Shown in pieces: positions 1-12,600 of a DNA stretch of 64,000 bases. The position numbers and the translations under genes are program-made. The DNA is from Hyperoodon ampullatus (Eukaryota; Chordata; Mammalia; Artiodactyla; Ziphiidae). The stretch covers positions 1,302,001-1,366,000 of the forward strand of contig CATKHW010000008.1 in the NCBI GenBank assembly GCA_949752795.1. Reading direction: 5' to 3'. Numbering within the stretch: the stretch's first letter is position 1; each line of letters begins with the position of its first letter. The notes beneath the pieces are model-generated. The model was not told where the DNA came from. It did not search any database and saw only the letters and a program-made list of their open reading frames with translations.

Positions 1-268
1 CCCTGTTTTTTTGTTTTGTTATTGAAATTCCTTTTTATAGTGGGTTTGAGCTGATTCTCACTGCCATGTTTATGCGATTCTAGACACACTTGATTCCCTT
101 ACGGAGACTTATCAGTACATTGGTTTTAAGATTCTTACTAGTCAGATATATTCCTCTGCGGGAAATATGGGTTTTTGAGTCCCTTTTACTGAGGAAGGTG
201 TAGGCATTGTCTATTCCGTAGCTGGTTTTTGGAACGGTACTTGTACTAATATCAAACTCTGGTTTTAT

Positions 269-890
269 GCATCACCCCACCTCTCCTTCCCCCATAAGCA
301 GGCATAAGAGTGTTTTCTAAATGTGAGACTCTGTTCTCTTCCCTAACTCAGTTCATTTGTAGCCATGTGTGCGGGATAGTCATAAGTGATATCTTATGAA
401 AAGTTTCTTTTTCTGTGACTTATTTCACTTACAATCATCGTACCTGAATCCACTCATTTTGCTGCTCCTGCGCTTATGACATGGATTTCACGGCTGAGAG
501 ATATTCCATCGTACGTAAGTAAAACAATTTTTTGAAACATTTTTGTCTTTCCTGGGATATTTAATGTTTACCCAAGTTGAGGTTCTTGTAAGCAGTGCAG
601 CCCTAAATTTTGGGGTGGCTCGGTCTTATTGATTTTCACTTTTCCCAAGGTATATTCCCTACACTGGAAGTGCCCTTGGCTCTGTAGCTCTGTTGTTTAC
701 CTGTTTTAGGGAAGATAGTGCACTCCTCCAGAGAGGAAGTTGGTAGTTTACATACCGCATATCAGCATAACAATGCTTCCTGTTCTCCAGAGCCTGTCTT
801 GCCTTTCTGGTTTTTACACATTTTGCGGATGTCCCTTTCGACCAGTGCGAAGTGATACTTCTTTGTAGTGCAGATTTGCATTGCCCGCTT
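269..890 (-). repeat. Old antisense L1 3'-end fragment inside satellite unit copy 1
   Basis: Read on the minus strand this stretch resembles the end of L1 ORF2 and the 3' UTR. Recognisable landmarks on the plus strand, in the order expected for a reversed L1, are a CCCCACCTCTCCTTCCCCC tract (3' UTR), GAGACTCTGTTCTC, AAGTGATATCTTATG, TGACTTATTTCACTTA, GGCTGAGAGATATTCCATCG, and near 850-885 the AGTGATACTT...GATTTGCATTGC block that corresponds to the 'MRYHLTPV' region of ORF2 in reverse. It is much more diverged than the L1 at 37-45 kb. The equivalent in copy 2 is about 2004-2629; copy 3 keeps only the first part. This is pattern recognition and needs an alignment. Confidence 0.65.
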
Positions 891-895
891 GCTTG

Positions 896-969
896 CTTGG
901 CCAAAAAGTGTGTATGCGTTTTCTCCTGAATATATTCAGGAGAAAACGCATACGCTCTTTTTGGCCAAG
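896..969. repeat. 74-bp inverted repeat with a perfect 42-bp palindromic core
   Basis: The core, 912-953, is a perfect palindrome with no spacer: left arm GTATGCGTTTTCTCCTGAAT+A, right arm its exact complement ending GAAAACGCATAC. Outside a 3-bp interval with two mismatched pairs, the arms continue perfectly as CTTGGCCAAAAAG-type sequence at 896-908 and CTTTTTGGCCAAG at 957-969. The whole could fold into a hairpin or cruciform of about 35 bp per arm. Confidence 0.9.
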
Positions 970-2003
970 TGCATCATTGTCGAAATTGTGCCCCTCTTCC
1001 TGTGCTTTAAAGGTGATTCCAATGTACCTCTTGATATCTGTTTCCTGCTATTTTTCCTTGATTTCAAGTCCGCCTCATTGCTTTCCCTCAGGAGATTTTT
1101 GGACGATAGTTCTCCTTTATTAATCTGCCGGTTTGTGAATTGCTGTGCCCCGGAGCTCGATTTTTCAAAACGTTTTATTTGAGCTGACCGCAAATCCACA
1201 ATTTTGCTTCAGGACCTATACTGTTTCCCAGCGAGTGGCTGAGACTTTGGTTAATTCTTCTTCCTGCCGGGAAATTAGAGTGACATGTGGCCGTCCAAAT
1301 ACCTAAGAGCTACTCTCTCATTGGTTCTCCCTCTTCCCTTTCATCCTCTGCCAGATTGGCAACCTGTGCGAACCAGGAGGTTAAAGGGTTTGTCTCTCCA
1401 ATTTGGTAGATTGATAGTAAAGCAGTTGGAAATTCAAACCAGAGCACCAGGTGAGGAACAATTAGTTGAGTTTTAGAAACCTTTTGTATTCACATTGTGT
1501 CCATTCTCTAGGTTTCCCGTACACGTTATAACTAGGTAATATTCCCTTCAACCTGGAGAGTTGGGACCCTTTGAATGTGTGCCTCACATTATTGCTTTAA
1601 ATGGTCTGCATTTGCTCACTGAATCTCACCAATCCTCTCAGTTGCAAGTGTCCAGCCTTATGCCACATCCAGCTGTCGTTGTAGATATGGTCATTCAAGG
1701 TTTCTTCAGAGCCCCTGAAGTAATTGTAAACAATGTCCCTGTTTTTTTGTTTTGTTTTTGAAATTCCTTTTTGTAGTGGGTTTGAGCTGATTCTCACTGC
1801 CATGTTTATGCCAGTCTAGACACACTGGATTCCCTTATGGAGACATATTGATACATAGGTTTTAAGATTCTTAATAGTCCGATATATTCCTCGGCGGGAA
1901 ATATGGGATTTTGAGTCCCTTTCACTTTGGAAGGTGTAGGTCATGTCTATTCTTTATTTTGTTTTTGGAACGGTACCTGTACTAATATCAAACTCTGGTT
2001 TTA

Positions 2004-2629
2004 TGCATCACCCCACCTCCCCTTCCCCCTTAAGCAGGCATAAGAATGTTTTCTAAATGTGAGACTCTGTTTTCTTTCCTATCTCAGTGAATGAGTAGCC
2101 ATGTTTACAGGACCTTCATAAGTGATATCTTATGATAAGTTTCTTTTTCTCTGTGACTTATTTCACTTAGAATCATCGTACCTGAATCCACTCATTTTGA
2201 TGCTACTGGCCTTATGACTTTGATTTCAGGGCTGAGGGATATTGCATCGTATGTAACTACCACAATTTCTTCAACCACTTTTCTCTTTCCTGGGATATTT
2301 AAGGTGTACCTAAGTTAAGATTCTTGTAAGCTGTGCAGCCCTATATTTTGCGGTGGCTCTGTCTTATTGATTTTCAGTTTTCCCAAGGTATATTCCCTAG
2401 ACTGGAAGTGCCCTTGGCTCTGTAGCTCTGGTGTTTACTTGTTTTAGGGAACACAATGCACTCCTCCAGAGCAGTAATTGGCAATTTACATCCTGACCAT
2501 CAGCATAACTAGGCTTCCTGTTCTACAGGGCCTGTATTGCCTTTCTGGTTTTACACATTTTGTGGATGTCCCTGTTCACCTGTGGGAAAAAATACTTCTT
2601 AGTAGTGCAGATTTGCATTGCCCGCTTGG
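2004..2629 (-). repeat. Old antisense L1 3'-end fragment inside satellite unit copy 2
   Basis: Counterpart of the fragment in copy 1, with the same ordered landmarks (CCCCACCTCCCCTTCCCCC, AAGTGATATCTTATG, CTGTGACTTATTTCACTTAG, GGCTGAGGGATATTGCATCG, CAGATTTGCATTGCCC). Copy 2 keeps the TTTCACTTAGAATCATCG stretch, close to the usual reversed L1 sequence. Its presence in each copy means the L1 piece was there before the unit was amplified. Confidence 0.65.
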
Positions 2630-2632
2630 TTG

Positions 2633-2705
2633 CTTGACCAAATGGGCCTATGCGTTTTCTCCTGAATATAATCAGGTGAAAACGCATATGCACTTTTTGG
2701 CCAAG
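2633..2705. repeat. Degraded copy of the inverted repeat in satellite unit 2
   Basis: Occupies the same place in copy 2 as the 896-969 palindrome in copy 1. Both outer arms (CTTGACCAAATG and CTTTTTGGCCAAG) and most of the core (TATGCGTTTTCTCCTGAATA and GGTGAAAACGCATATG) are present, but several pairs are broken and one base is missing, making it 73 bp. Confidence 0.85.
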
Positions 2706-3471
2706 TGCATCATTGTCGAAGTTGTGCCCCTCTTCCTGTGCTTTAAAGGCGATTCCAATGTACCTCTTGAAATCTGTTTCCTACTATTGAGGCTCGCTTT
2801 CAAGTCCACCTCGTTGCCTTCCCTCAACAGATTTTTGGAAGATTGTTGTCCTTTATTACTCTGCCAGTTTGTGAATTGCTGTGCCCCTGCGCTCCATTTT
2901 TCAACTCGTTTTTTGTGAGCTGACCGCAAGTCCCAAATGTTGGTTCAGGACCTATACTGGTTCCCGGCGATTGGCTGAGACTTTGGTTTATTCTTCTTCG
3001 TGCTGGGAAATTAGAGTGACATGTGCCCGTCCAAATGCCTAACAGCTACTCTCTCATTGGTACTCCCTCTTCCCTTTCATCCTTTGCCAATTTGGCAACC
3101 TGTGCGAACCAGGAGGTTAAAGGGGCTGTCTCTCCAAGTTGGGACATTGATAGTAAAGCAGTTGGAAAGTGAAACCGGAGCACGAGGAGAGGGACTATTA
3201 GTTGAGTTTAGAAACCTTTCGTATTCACATTGGGTCCATTCTCTAAGTTTCCCGTACATGTTATAGCTGTAGTAATATTCCCTTTTATTTGGAGAGTTGG
3301 GACCCAAGGAATGGGTGCCACGCATTATTGCTTTATAGGGTCTGCATTTGCTCACCCAGTCTGACCAATCGTTCAGTCTCAAGGTTCCAGCCTTATGCCA
3401 CATCCAGCTGTCGTTGTAGATATGGTCATTCCACGTTTCATCAGAGCCCCTGAAGGAATTGTAAAGAATTT

Positions 3472-3869
3472 CCTTGTTTTTTTTGTTTTGTTTATAAATT
3501 CCTTTTTATCGTGGGTTTCCGCTGATTTTCACTGCCATGTTTATGCCAGTCTAGACACACTTGATTCCCTTACAGAGACATATCAATATGTAGGTTTTAA
3601 AATTCTTACTAGTCAGATATATTCCTCTGCAGAGAATAGGGGTGTTGAGTCCCGTTCACAGAGGAAGGAGTTGGTCTTGACTATTCTGTATTTGGATTAT
3701 GGAATGGTACTGGTGCTAATATCAAACTCTGGTTTTATGCATCTCGCCACATCTCCTTTCCCTGTAAGCAGGCATAAGTATGTTTTCTATATGTGAGACT
3801 CTGTTCTCTTTACTAATTCAGTTCATGTGTACCCATGTTTACATTTCCTTCATAAGTGATATCTTATGT
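3472..3869. repeat. Satellite unit, copy 3, truncated
   Basis: Matches the first ~400 bp of copies 1 and 2 up to the motif CATAAGTGATATCTTATG, then switches without transition into the short-monomer satellite. The truncation point lies inside the L1-derived part of the unit. Confidence 0.85.
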
Positions 3870-4227
3870 CAGAATGCTCCATGGCTCTTGTCATCATAAT
3901 GCTCCATGATGCTTGTCACCACGATTATCCATGATCTTCTCATCACAATGCTCCACGGTCTTGCCATCACATTGCTCCATGTCCCTTGTCATCACAATTC
4001 TCAACTCTTTGTTACCACAATAAACCATGACTTTTCTCATCAAAATGTTACATGCACTTGTCATCACAATTCTCCGTGCACTTGTCATCGCAATGTTCCC
4101 TGAACCCTGTCATAGCAAGCTCCATATGTTTGTCATCACAATGCTTCATGACATTGTTATAAAAATTATCAATGTCCCTTGACATCACAATGCTCCCTGC
4201 CATTGTCAAAACAATTCTCCATGACAC

Positions 4228-6130
4228 TTGTCATCACAATGCTCCAAGCACTTGTCATCACAATGCTCCATGACCCTTGTCATCACAATGCTCCAGGACG
4301 TCTGTAATCACAATTCTCCATGCCCCTTTTCATCTCAATGCTCCATGAACACTGTCGTCACAATGCACCAGGCCCATCATCATAATGATTCATGCTATTG
4401 TCATCACAATGAAATCAAAATGCTCCATTTCCTCTGTCATCAAAATGCTCCTAACCCTTCTGATCACAATGTACAATAACACTTGTCATCACATGCCCCA
4501 TGACGCTCGTCATCACAATTATGCAAGGTCTTCTCATCACAATGCTCCATGACCTTTGTCACCACAATGATCAATACACTTGGCATCACAATGCTCCCTG
4601 ACACTTGTCATCAGTATGCTCCTTGAACACTGTCACGACAAGGCTCCATGCCTTTTTCATCACAATGATCCATTCCCTTTTCATCACAATGCTCCAAGAC
4701 CCCCGTTATCAAAATGCTCCGTGACTCCAGTCATCACAGTGCTTCATGACATTTGTCATCACAATGGTCCATGACCTCGTCACACAAAGCTCTCTGACCT
4801 TTGTCACCACAGTGCTCCATGAAATTTTTATCACAATGCTCTTTGACCTTTGTCATCACAAAGCTCCATGCCTTTGTCAGCACAATGCTCCATGACACTT
4901 GTCATCACAATGCTCGATGCATGTGTCAGCACAACGCTCCATAACCTATGTCATCACAATGCACCATGCACTTGTCATCACAATGCTCCATAAACATTGT
5001 CATCACAATGCTCCATGCACTTCTCCTCAAAATGCCTTCTCACCAATGATATCACAATGTTCCATCACTAGTCATTACAATACTCCCTCACCCCTTTCAT
5101 CACAATATTCCATGACCCCTGTAATCACAATTCTCCATGCCCTTGTCATCACAAAGCTCCATGACGCATGTCATCATAATGCTCCATGGCCTTCTCATCA
5201 CAATGCTCCATGCCCTTGTCATCACAATGCTCCAACACCCCTGTAATCACAATGCTCCATTCCCCTTTTCATCTCAATGCTCCATGAACCCTGTCATCAC
5301 AATGCACCATCCCCATCATCATAATGATTCATGCTATTGTCATCACAATGGAATCAAATTGCTCCATGTCCTCTGTCATCACAGTGCTCCAGAACCTTCT
5401 GATCACAATGTTCTATAACACTTGTCATCTCAATGACCCATGACGCTGGTCATCACAATTATCCATGTTCTTCTCATCACAATGCTCCATGATCTTTGTC
5501 ATCACAATGCTCAATACACTTATCATCACAATGCTCCCTGACAGTTGTCATCAGTATGCTCCTTGAACCCTTTCATGACAAGGCTCCATGCATTTTTCAT
5601 CACAATGATCTATTCCCTTTTCATCACAATGCTCCAAGACCCCTGTAATCACAATGCTCCATGTCCTGGTCATCACAAAGCTCCATGACGTATGTCATCA
5701 GAATGCTCCATTGCCTTCTCATCACAATGCTCCATGCCCTTGTAATCACATTGCTTCAAAATCCCTGTAATCTCAATGCTCCATGCAACTTTTCATCAGA
5801 ATGCTCCATGCCCTTGTCATCACAATACACCATGACCCTTGTCATCACAATGTTCCAAGCGCTTGTCATCAAAATGCTCCATTACCTTTGTCATCACAAT
5901 CCTCCATGACAATTGGTATCACAATGCTCCATGCCATTGTCATCACAATGGACAATGACACATGTCATCACAATGCTCCCTGACACCTGTCGTCACAATG
6001 CTCCATGCCTTTGTCAGCACAATGCTCCATGACACTTGTCATCAAAATGCTCCATGCGCTTGTCAGCACAGTGCTCCATGACACATGTCATCACAATGTG
6101 CCATGCTCTTTTCATCACAATTCTCCACAT
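4228..6130. repeat. Higher-order repeat pair, period about 940 bp
   Basis: A rare marker, in which the monomer CACAATG is followed by AAATCAAAATGCTCC, occurs at 4411 and, slightly changed, at about 5350. It is preceded each time by CCCATCATCATAATGATTC and followed by a CCTTCTGATCACAATGT monomer, then by a CATGACGCTCGTC or CATGACGCTGGTC monomer and a CAGTATGCTCCTTGAAC monomer. The shared order of variants, not only the monomer, repeats. Confidence 0.7.
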
Positions 6131-8956
6131 CTTTTTCATTGCTATGCTCCATAAAACTTGTCATCACAATGCTCCATGCACTTCTCATCAAAATGATATC
6201 TCCCCACATATATCACAATGTTCAATCACTAGTCAGCACAATACTCGCTCACTCCTGTCATCAAAATGTTCCATGACCACCGTCATCCCAGTGCTACATG
6301 CCCTTTTCATCACAATGCTCCATGACCCCTGACATCACAATATTCCATAACCCTTGTCATCTAAATGTTCCATGACACTTTTCATCATTTTGCTCCATGA
6401 CCCTGTCATCACAATGCTCCCTGCCCTTCTCATCACAATGCATCACGACCTTGTCCTCAATATGCTTCATGACCTTTGTCATCACAAGGCTCCATGACCC
6501 TTGGCATCACAATGCTCCATGCCATTTCACCACAGTGCTACATGAAAGCTCTCATCACATTGCTCCATTCACTTGTCACCACAATGTTCCATGACGCTTG
6601 TCATCACAATGCTCGATACACTTCTCATCACAACGCTCCATGCCCTTGTCATTACAATCCTCCATGACACATGTACCACAGTGTTCCGTGCCCTAGTCAT
6701 CACAATGCTCCATGCTGAATCTCATCACAATAATCCATGAAATTTTCCGACCAATGTTCCATGCCCTTGTCATCACAATGCTCCTTTACCCCTGTCATAA
6801 CAATGCTCCATGATCCTTGCCATCACAATGTTCCACCGCCTTGGCATCCAAGGCTCTATGACCCTTGTCATCACGATGCTCCAAGACCCCTGTAATCACA
6901 ATGTTCCATGCCCTTGTCATCAAAATGATCCATGACACATGTCATCAGAATGCTCCATGGACTTCTCATCACAGTGCTCCATGCCCTTGTCATCACAATG
7001 CTCCAAGACCCCTGTTATCACAATGCTCCATGCCCCTATTCATCAGAATGCTCCTTGAGACTTGTCATCACAGGGCTCCATGGTCTTCTCATCACACTGC
7101 TCCAGGACCTTGTCATCACAATGCTCCATGACACTAGTCATCACAATGCTCCAAGACCCCTCTCATCACAATGCTCCATGACACCTGTCATCACAATGCT
7201 CCATGCCCCTTGTCATTACAGTGATCCATAACGCTCTTCATCATAATTTTCCATGGTCTTTTCTTCACAATGCTCAATGGTCTTGCTATCACAATTCTCC
7301 ATGCCCTGTTCATCACAATGCTCCATGTCCCATGTCATTACAATTCTCCAAGTCCTTGTCATCACAATGCCTCGTGACACTTCTCATCACAATGTTACAT
7401 GATCTTGTCATCACACTTCTCCATGCACTAGTCATCGCAACGCTCTATGACCCCTGTCATAGAAAGCTCCATGCGCTTGTCATCACAATGCTTCACGACG
7501 TTGTCATCAAAATACTCAATGGCACTTGTCATCACAGTGCTCCATGCCGTTGTCATCACAATGCTCCATGACCCTTGTCATCACAATGTTCCAAGCCCTT
7601 GTCATCAAAATGCTCCATTACATTGGTCATCACAATCCTCCATGACACTTGGTATCACAATGCTCCATGCCATTGTCATCACAATGGGCAATGACATATG
7701 TCATCACAATGCTCCCTGACACCTGTCTTCACAGTAGTCCATGACCTTGTCATCACAATGTTCCATGCCCTTGTCATCCCAATGCGCCATGCCCTCTCTC
7801 ATCACAATAATCCATAAATCTTGTCAGAGCAATGCTCCATGATCCCTTTCATCACAATGCTCCGTGACACCAGTCATCACAATGATTAATGACCTTTGTT
7901 CTCACAATGGTCCATGCCCTCGTCACACAAGGCTCTGTTATCTTTTTCACCACATTGCTCCATGAAATTTTCATCACAATGCTCTCAGTCCCTTGTCATC
8001 ACAATGCTCCATGCCTTCGTCAGCACAATGCTCCATGACACTTGTCATCAAAATGCTCCATGCGCTTGTCAGCACAATGCTCCATGACACATGTCATCAC
8101 AATGTGCCATGCCCTTTTCATCACAATGCTCCACATCCTTTTCATCGCTATGCTCCATAAAACTTGTCATCACAATGCTCGATGAACTTCCCATCAAAAT
8201 GCTGTCCCACAAAGGATATCATAATATTCCATCAATAGTCATCACAATACTCCCTCACCCCTTTCATCACAATGTTCCAGGACCCCTGTCATCAAAATGC
8301 TCCATGACCCTTTTCATCATAATGCTCCATGACCCCTGACATCACAATGTTCCATAACCCCTTTCATCAAAATATCCCATGACACTTTTCATCAAATTGC
8401 TCCATGACCATTTCATCACAATGTTCTCTGCCCTTCTCATCACAGTGCACCACGCCCTTGTCATCAAAATGCTCCATGACCTTTGTGACCACAAAGCTCC
8501 ATGACCTTTGGCATCAAAATGCTCCAGGCCATTGTCATCAAAATGCTCCATGAACACCCTCATTGCATTGTTCCATGCAATTGTCATCACAGGCTCCATG
8601 ATGCTTTTCATTACAATGCTCGATGCTCTTCTTAACACAATGCTCCATGCCCTTTTCATTAAAATCCGCCATGACCCATGTATCACAGGGTTCCATTCCC
8701 TTGTCATCACAATTCTCCATGCCCACTCTCATCACAATAAGCCATGAAACTTTTCAGACCAATGCTCCATGACCTTGTCATCAAAATGCTCCATTACCCG
8801 TTATAACAATGCTCCATGACACCTGCCATTACAATGTTCCACGGCCTTGTCATCACAAGGCTCCATAACCCTTGTCATCACAATGCTCCATGTCCTTGTC
8901 ATCACAAAGCTCCATGACGCATGTCATCAGAATGCCCCATGGCCTTCTCATTCACG

Positions 8957-9622
8957 ATGCTCCATGCCCTTGTCATCACAATTCTCCTAGACCCCTATAA
9001 TCACAATGCTCCATGCCCCTTTTCATCTCAATGCTCCATGAACCGTGTCATCACAATGCACCATGCACATCATCATAATCCTTCATGCTATTGTCATCAA
9101 AATGAAATCAAAATGCTCCATGACGTCTGTCATCACAATGCTCCAAACCCTTGTGATCACAATGTTCCATAACACTTGTCATCACAACGCCCCATGACGC
9201 TCATCATCACAATTATCCATGGCCTTCTATTCACAATACTCCATGAACTTTGTCATCACAATGCTCAATACACTTGTCATCACAATTCTCCCTGACAGTT
9301 GTAGTCAGTATGCTCCTTGAAAGCTGTCATGACAAGGCTCCATGCCTTTTTACTCACAATGATCCATGCACTTTTCCTGACAATGCTCCAAGACCCCTGT
9401 AATCACAATGCTCCATGCCCTTGTCATCACAAAGCTTCATGACATATGTCATCAGAATGCTCCATGCCCTTGTCATCACAATTCTCCTAGACCCCTGTAA
9501 TCACAATGCTCCATGCCCCTTTTCATCTCAATGCTCCATGAACCGTGTCATCACAATGCACCATGCCCATCATCATAATCCTTCATGCTATTGTCATCAA
9601 AATGAAATCAAAATGCTCCATG
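8957..9622. repeat. Local duplication: 8957-9122 and 9457-9622, offset exactly 500 bp
   Basis: Two ~166-bp stretches align without gaps and with about two differences (CCTATAATC against CCTGTAATC, and CATGCACATC against CATGCCCATC). Both contain the uncommon CACAATTCTCCTAGACCCC and CATAATCCTTCATGC variants, which ties them together specifically. Confidence 0.8.
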
Positions 9623-12600
9623 CCCCTGTCATCACAATGCTCCATGCCCTTGTCATCACAATGCTCCATGACCCGTCATCATACTGCACCGTGACTCCTG
9701 TCATCACAATGCTTCATGACATTTCTCATCACAATGGTCCATGCCCTCATCATCACAAGTCTCTTTGACATTTGTCACCACAATGCTACATGGACTTTTC
9801 ATCACCATGCTCTGCGACCCTTGTCATCACAATGCTCTAGGACACTTTTCATCACACTGCTCCATGACCCCTGACATCACAATATTCTATAACCCATGTA
9901 ATCAAAATGTTCCATGACCCTTTTCATCAAATTGCTCCATGACACTGTCATCACAATGCTCCCTGCCCTTCGCATCACAATGCACCATGCCCTTGTAATC
10001 AAAATGCTCCATGACACTTGTCATCACATAGCGCCATAACTTTGGCATAACAATGCTCCATGCCATTGTCATCACAATGCTCCAAGACCCCTGTAATCAC
10101 AATGCTCCATGCATTAGTCATCGCAATGCTCCATGACCCCTGTCATAGCAAGCTCCATGTGCTTGTCATAAAAAAGCTTCACGACCTTGTCATCAAAATT
10201 CTCAATGGCCCTTGTCACCACAGTGCTCCAAGCCCTTGTCATCACAATGCTCCATTACCTTTGTCATCACAAACCTCCATGACACTTTGCTTCACAACGC
10301 TCCATGACATTGTCATCACAATGCACCAGGACATATGTCATCACAATGCTCCCTGATACCTGTCTTCACAATAATCCATGACCTGGTCATAACAATGCTC
10401 CATGCCCTTGTCATCACAATACTCCATGCCCTTGTCATCACAATGCTCCGTGACTCCAGTCATCACACTGCTTCTTGAACTTTGTCATCACAATGTTCCA
10501 TGCCCTCGTAATCACAGGGCTCTGTGAACTTTGTCACCATAATGCTCCATGAACTTATCATCACAATGCTCTGTGACACTTGTCATCACAATGCTCCATG
10601 CCTTTGTCAGCAGAGAGCTCCTTGACCCTTGTCATCACAATGCTCCATGCGCTTGTCAGCACAGTGCTCCATGAGCCATGTCATCACAATATGCCATGCG
10701 CTTGTCATCACAATGTTCCACAACTTTGTCATCCCAATGCTCCATAAACCTTGTCATCACAAAGCTCCATGCACTTCTCATTAAAATGCTCTTTCACCAC
10801 AGATATCAAAATGTTCCGTCACTAGTCATTACAGTACTCCCACATCCCTGTCATGACAATGATCCACGGCCTTGTCATCACAAGGCTCCAAGTCCCCTGT
10901 AATCACACTGTTCCATGCTCTTGTCATCACAAAGCACCATGACGCATGTCATCAGACAGCTCCATGGCTTTCTCATCACAATGCTCCATGCCCTTTTCAT
11001 CAAAATGCTGCATGAACTCTGTCATCACAATGAACCATGCCCATCATCATAATGCTTCATGCTATTTTCCTCACAATGAAATCAGAATGCACCATAAACT
11101 CTGTCATCACAATGCTACAAACCCTTGTGTTCACAGTGTTCCATAACACTTGTCATCACAACTCCCCATGACGCACATCATCACAATTATCCATGGTCTT
11201 CTCATCACAATGCTCCATGACCTTTGTCATCACAATGCTCCATACACTTGTCATCACAGTGCTCCCTGACACTTGTCGTTAGTATGCTCCTTGAACCCTC
11301 TCATGACAAGGCTCCATGTTCTTTCATCACAATCATCCATGCCCTATTCTTCACAATGCTCTAAGACCCATGTAATCACAATGCTCCATGCCCGTTTTCA
11401 TCAGAATGCTCCATGATACTTGTCATCACAAGGCTCCATGGTCTTCTCCTCACAATGCTCCAGGACCTTGTCATCACAATGCTCCATGACCCCTACCATC
11501 ACAATACTCAATGAATACTGTCAGCCCAATGCTCCATGAACTTCTGATCACAATGCTCCATGACCCCTGTCATCACAATGCACCATGACCCCTGTCATCA
11601 CAATGCTCCATGACCACTGTCATCACAACACTCCATGACACCAGACAACACAATGATCCGGGACACCTGTCATCAAAATGCTCCATGACACTTGTCATCA
11701 CAATGATCCATGCCCTTGCCATCACAATGCTCCATGACCCCTGTAATCATAATGCTCCATGACTCCAGTAATCACAATGCTTCATGACCTTTGTCATCAC
11801 AATGGTCCATGCGCCGTCTTCACAATTCTCTGTGAAATTTGTCACCACAGTGCTCCATGAAATTTTCATCATAATGGTCTGGGACCGTTGTCATCACAAT
11901 GCTCCAAGCCTTTCTCAGTACAATGTTCCATGACCATTGTCATCACAATGCTCCATGCCGTTGTCAGCACAGTGCGGCATGACCCTTGTCAACACAAGGC
12001 TCCAAGCCCTTGTCATCACAATGCTCCATTACCTTTATCATCACAAACCTCCATGACACTTAGCATCATAACGCTCCATGGAATTGTCATCACAATGGGC
12101 CATGACTTTTGTCTTCAAAATGCTCCCAGACCCCTGTCTTCAAATACTGCATGACTTTGTCATCACAGTGCTCCATGCCCTTGTCATCACAATGCGCCAT
12201 TCCCACTGTCTTCACAATAATCCATGAAATATGTAAGACCAATGTTCCATGCTCCTGTCATCACAATGCTCCATGCCCCTGTCATCACAATGCTCCATGC
12301 CCTTTTCATCACAATGCTCCATGACCCGTTATCACAATGCTCCGTGACTCCTGTCATCACAATGCTTCATGACCTTTCTCATCATAATGGTCCATGCCCT
12401 CGTCATCACAAGTCTCTGTGACATTTGTCACCACAATGCTCAATGAACTTTTCATCACAATTCTCCATGACCCTTGTCATCACAATGCTCTATGTGCTTA
12501 TCAGCACAATGCTGCATGACCCATGTCATCACAATGCACCATGTACTTGTAATCACAATGCTCCACATCCTTGTCACCACAATGCTCCATAAAACTTGTC

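Larger units (their letters stand above)
1..1736. repeat. Satellite unit, copy 1 (arbitrary phase)
   Basis: First complete unit, phased to start at the T-rich run. It includes an antisense L1-derived part (about 269-890), a near-perfect inverted repeat (896-969), and a remaining part (about 970-1736) that I do not recognise. Open frames of 60-104 codons occur but are not conserved in copy 2 and are not called. Confidence 0.85.
1737..3471. repeat. Satellite unit, copy 2
   Basis: Second complete unit, about 1,735 bp, aligning end to end with copy 1. It carries the same L1-derived part (about 2004-2629) and the same inverted repeat at 2633-2705, here with several mismatches and one base missing. 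A 146-codon frame at 2478-2918 runs across the inverted repeat; the matching part of copy 1 holds only a shorter frame, so it is not a gene. Confidence 0.85.
1..3869. repeat. Tandem array of ~1,735-bp satellite units (2.2 copies; continues left of the window)
   Basis: The same sequence recurs head to tail: the T-rich stretch followed by GAAATTCCTTTTT starts at 1, again at 1737, and again at about 3472, giving a period of about 1,735 bp. Copies differ by scattered substitutions and short indels. The third copy is cut off at 3869, just after a GTGATATCTTATG motif that in copies 1 and 2 (about 387 and 2126) runs on for more than 1.3 kb. No long open frame is shared intact between copies, so the unit is non-coding. 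Unit length and the cetacean-like L1 elsewhere suggest the common cetacean satellite family (about 1.6-1.75 kb units), but that name is an inference from length and context only. Confidence 0.9.

Noticed and set aside
2478..2918. 146-codon frame in satellite unit 2
   Set aside because: It crosses the inverted repeat and L1-derived part, and the matching part of unit 1 does not keep the same open frame from start to end.
4899..5246. Cys/His-rich repeats (CHHNAP-type) resembling metal-binding motifs
   Set aside because: The spacing is fixed by the DNA monomer length and the same DNA gives unrelated repeats in the other two frames; there is no zinc-finger pattern.
3870..6700. Regular ~24-bp repeats that might suggest a CRISPR array
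   Set aside because: Monomers are directly adjacent with only 6-7-base linkers, there are no unique ~30-bp spacers, no cas genes, and the setting is a mammalian genome.
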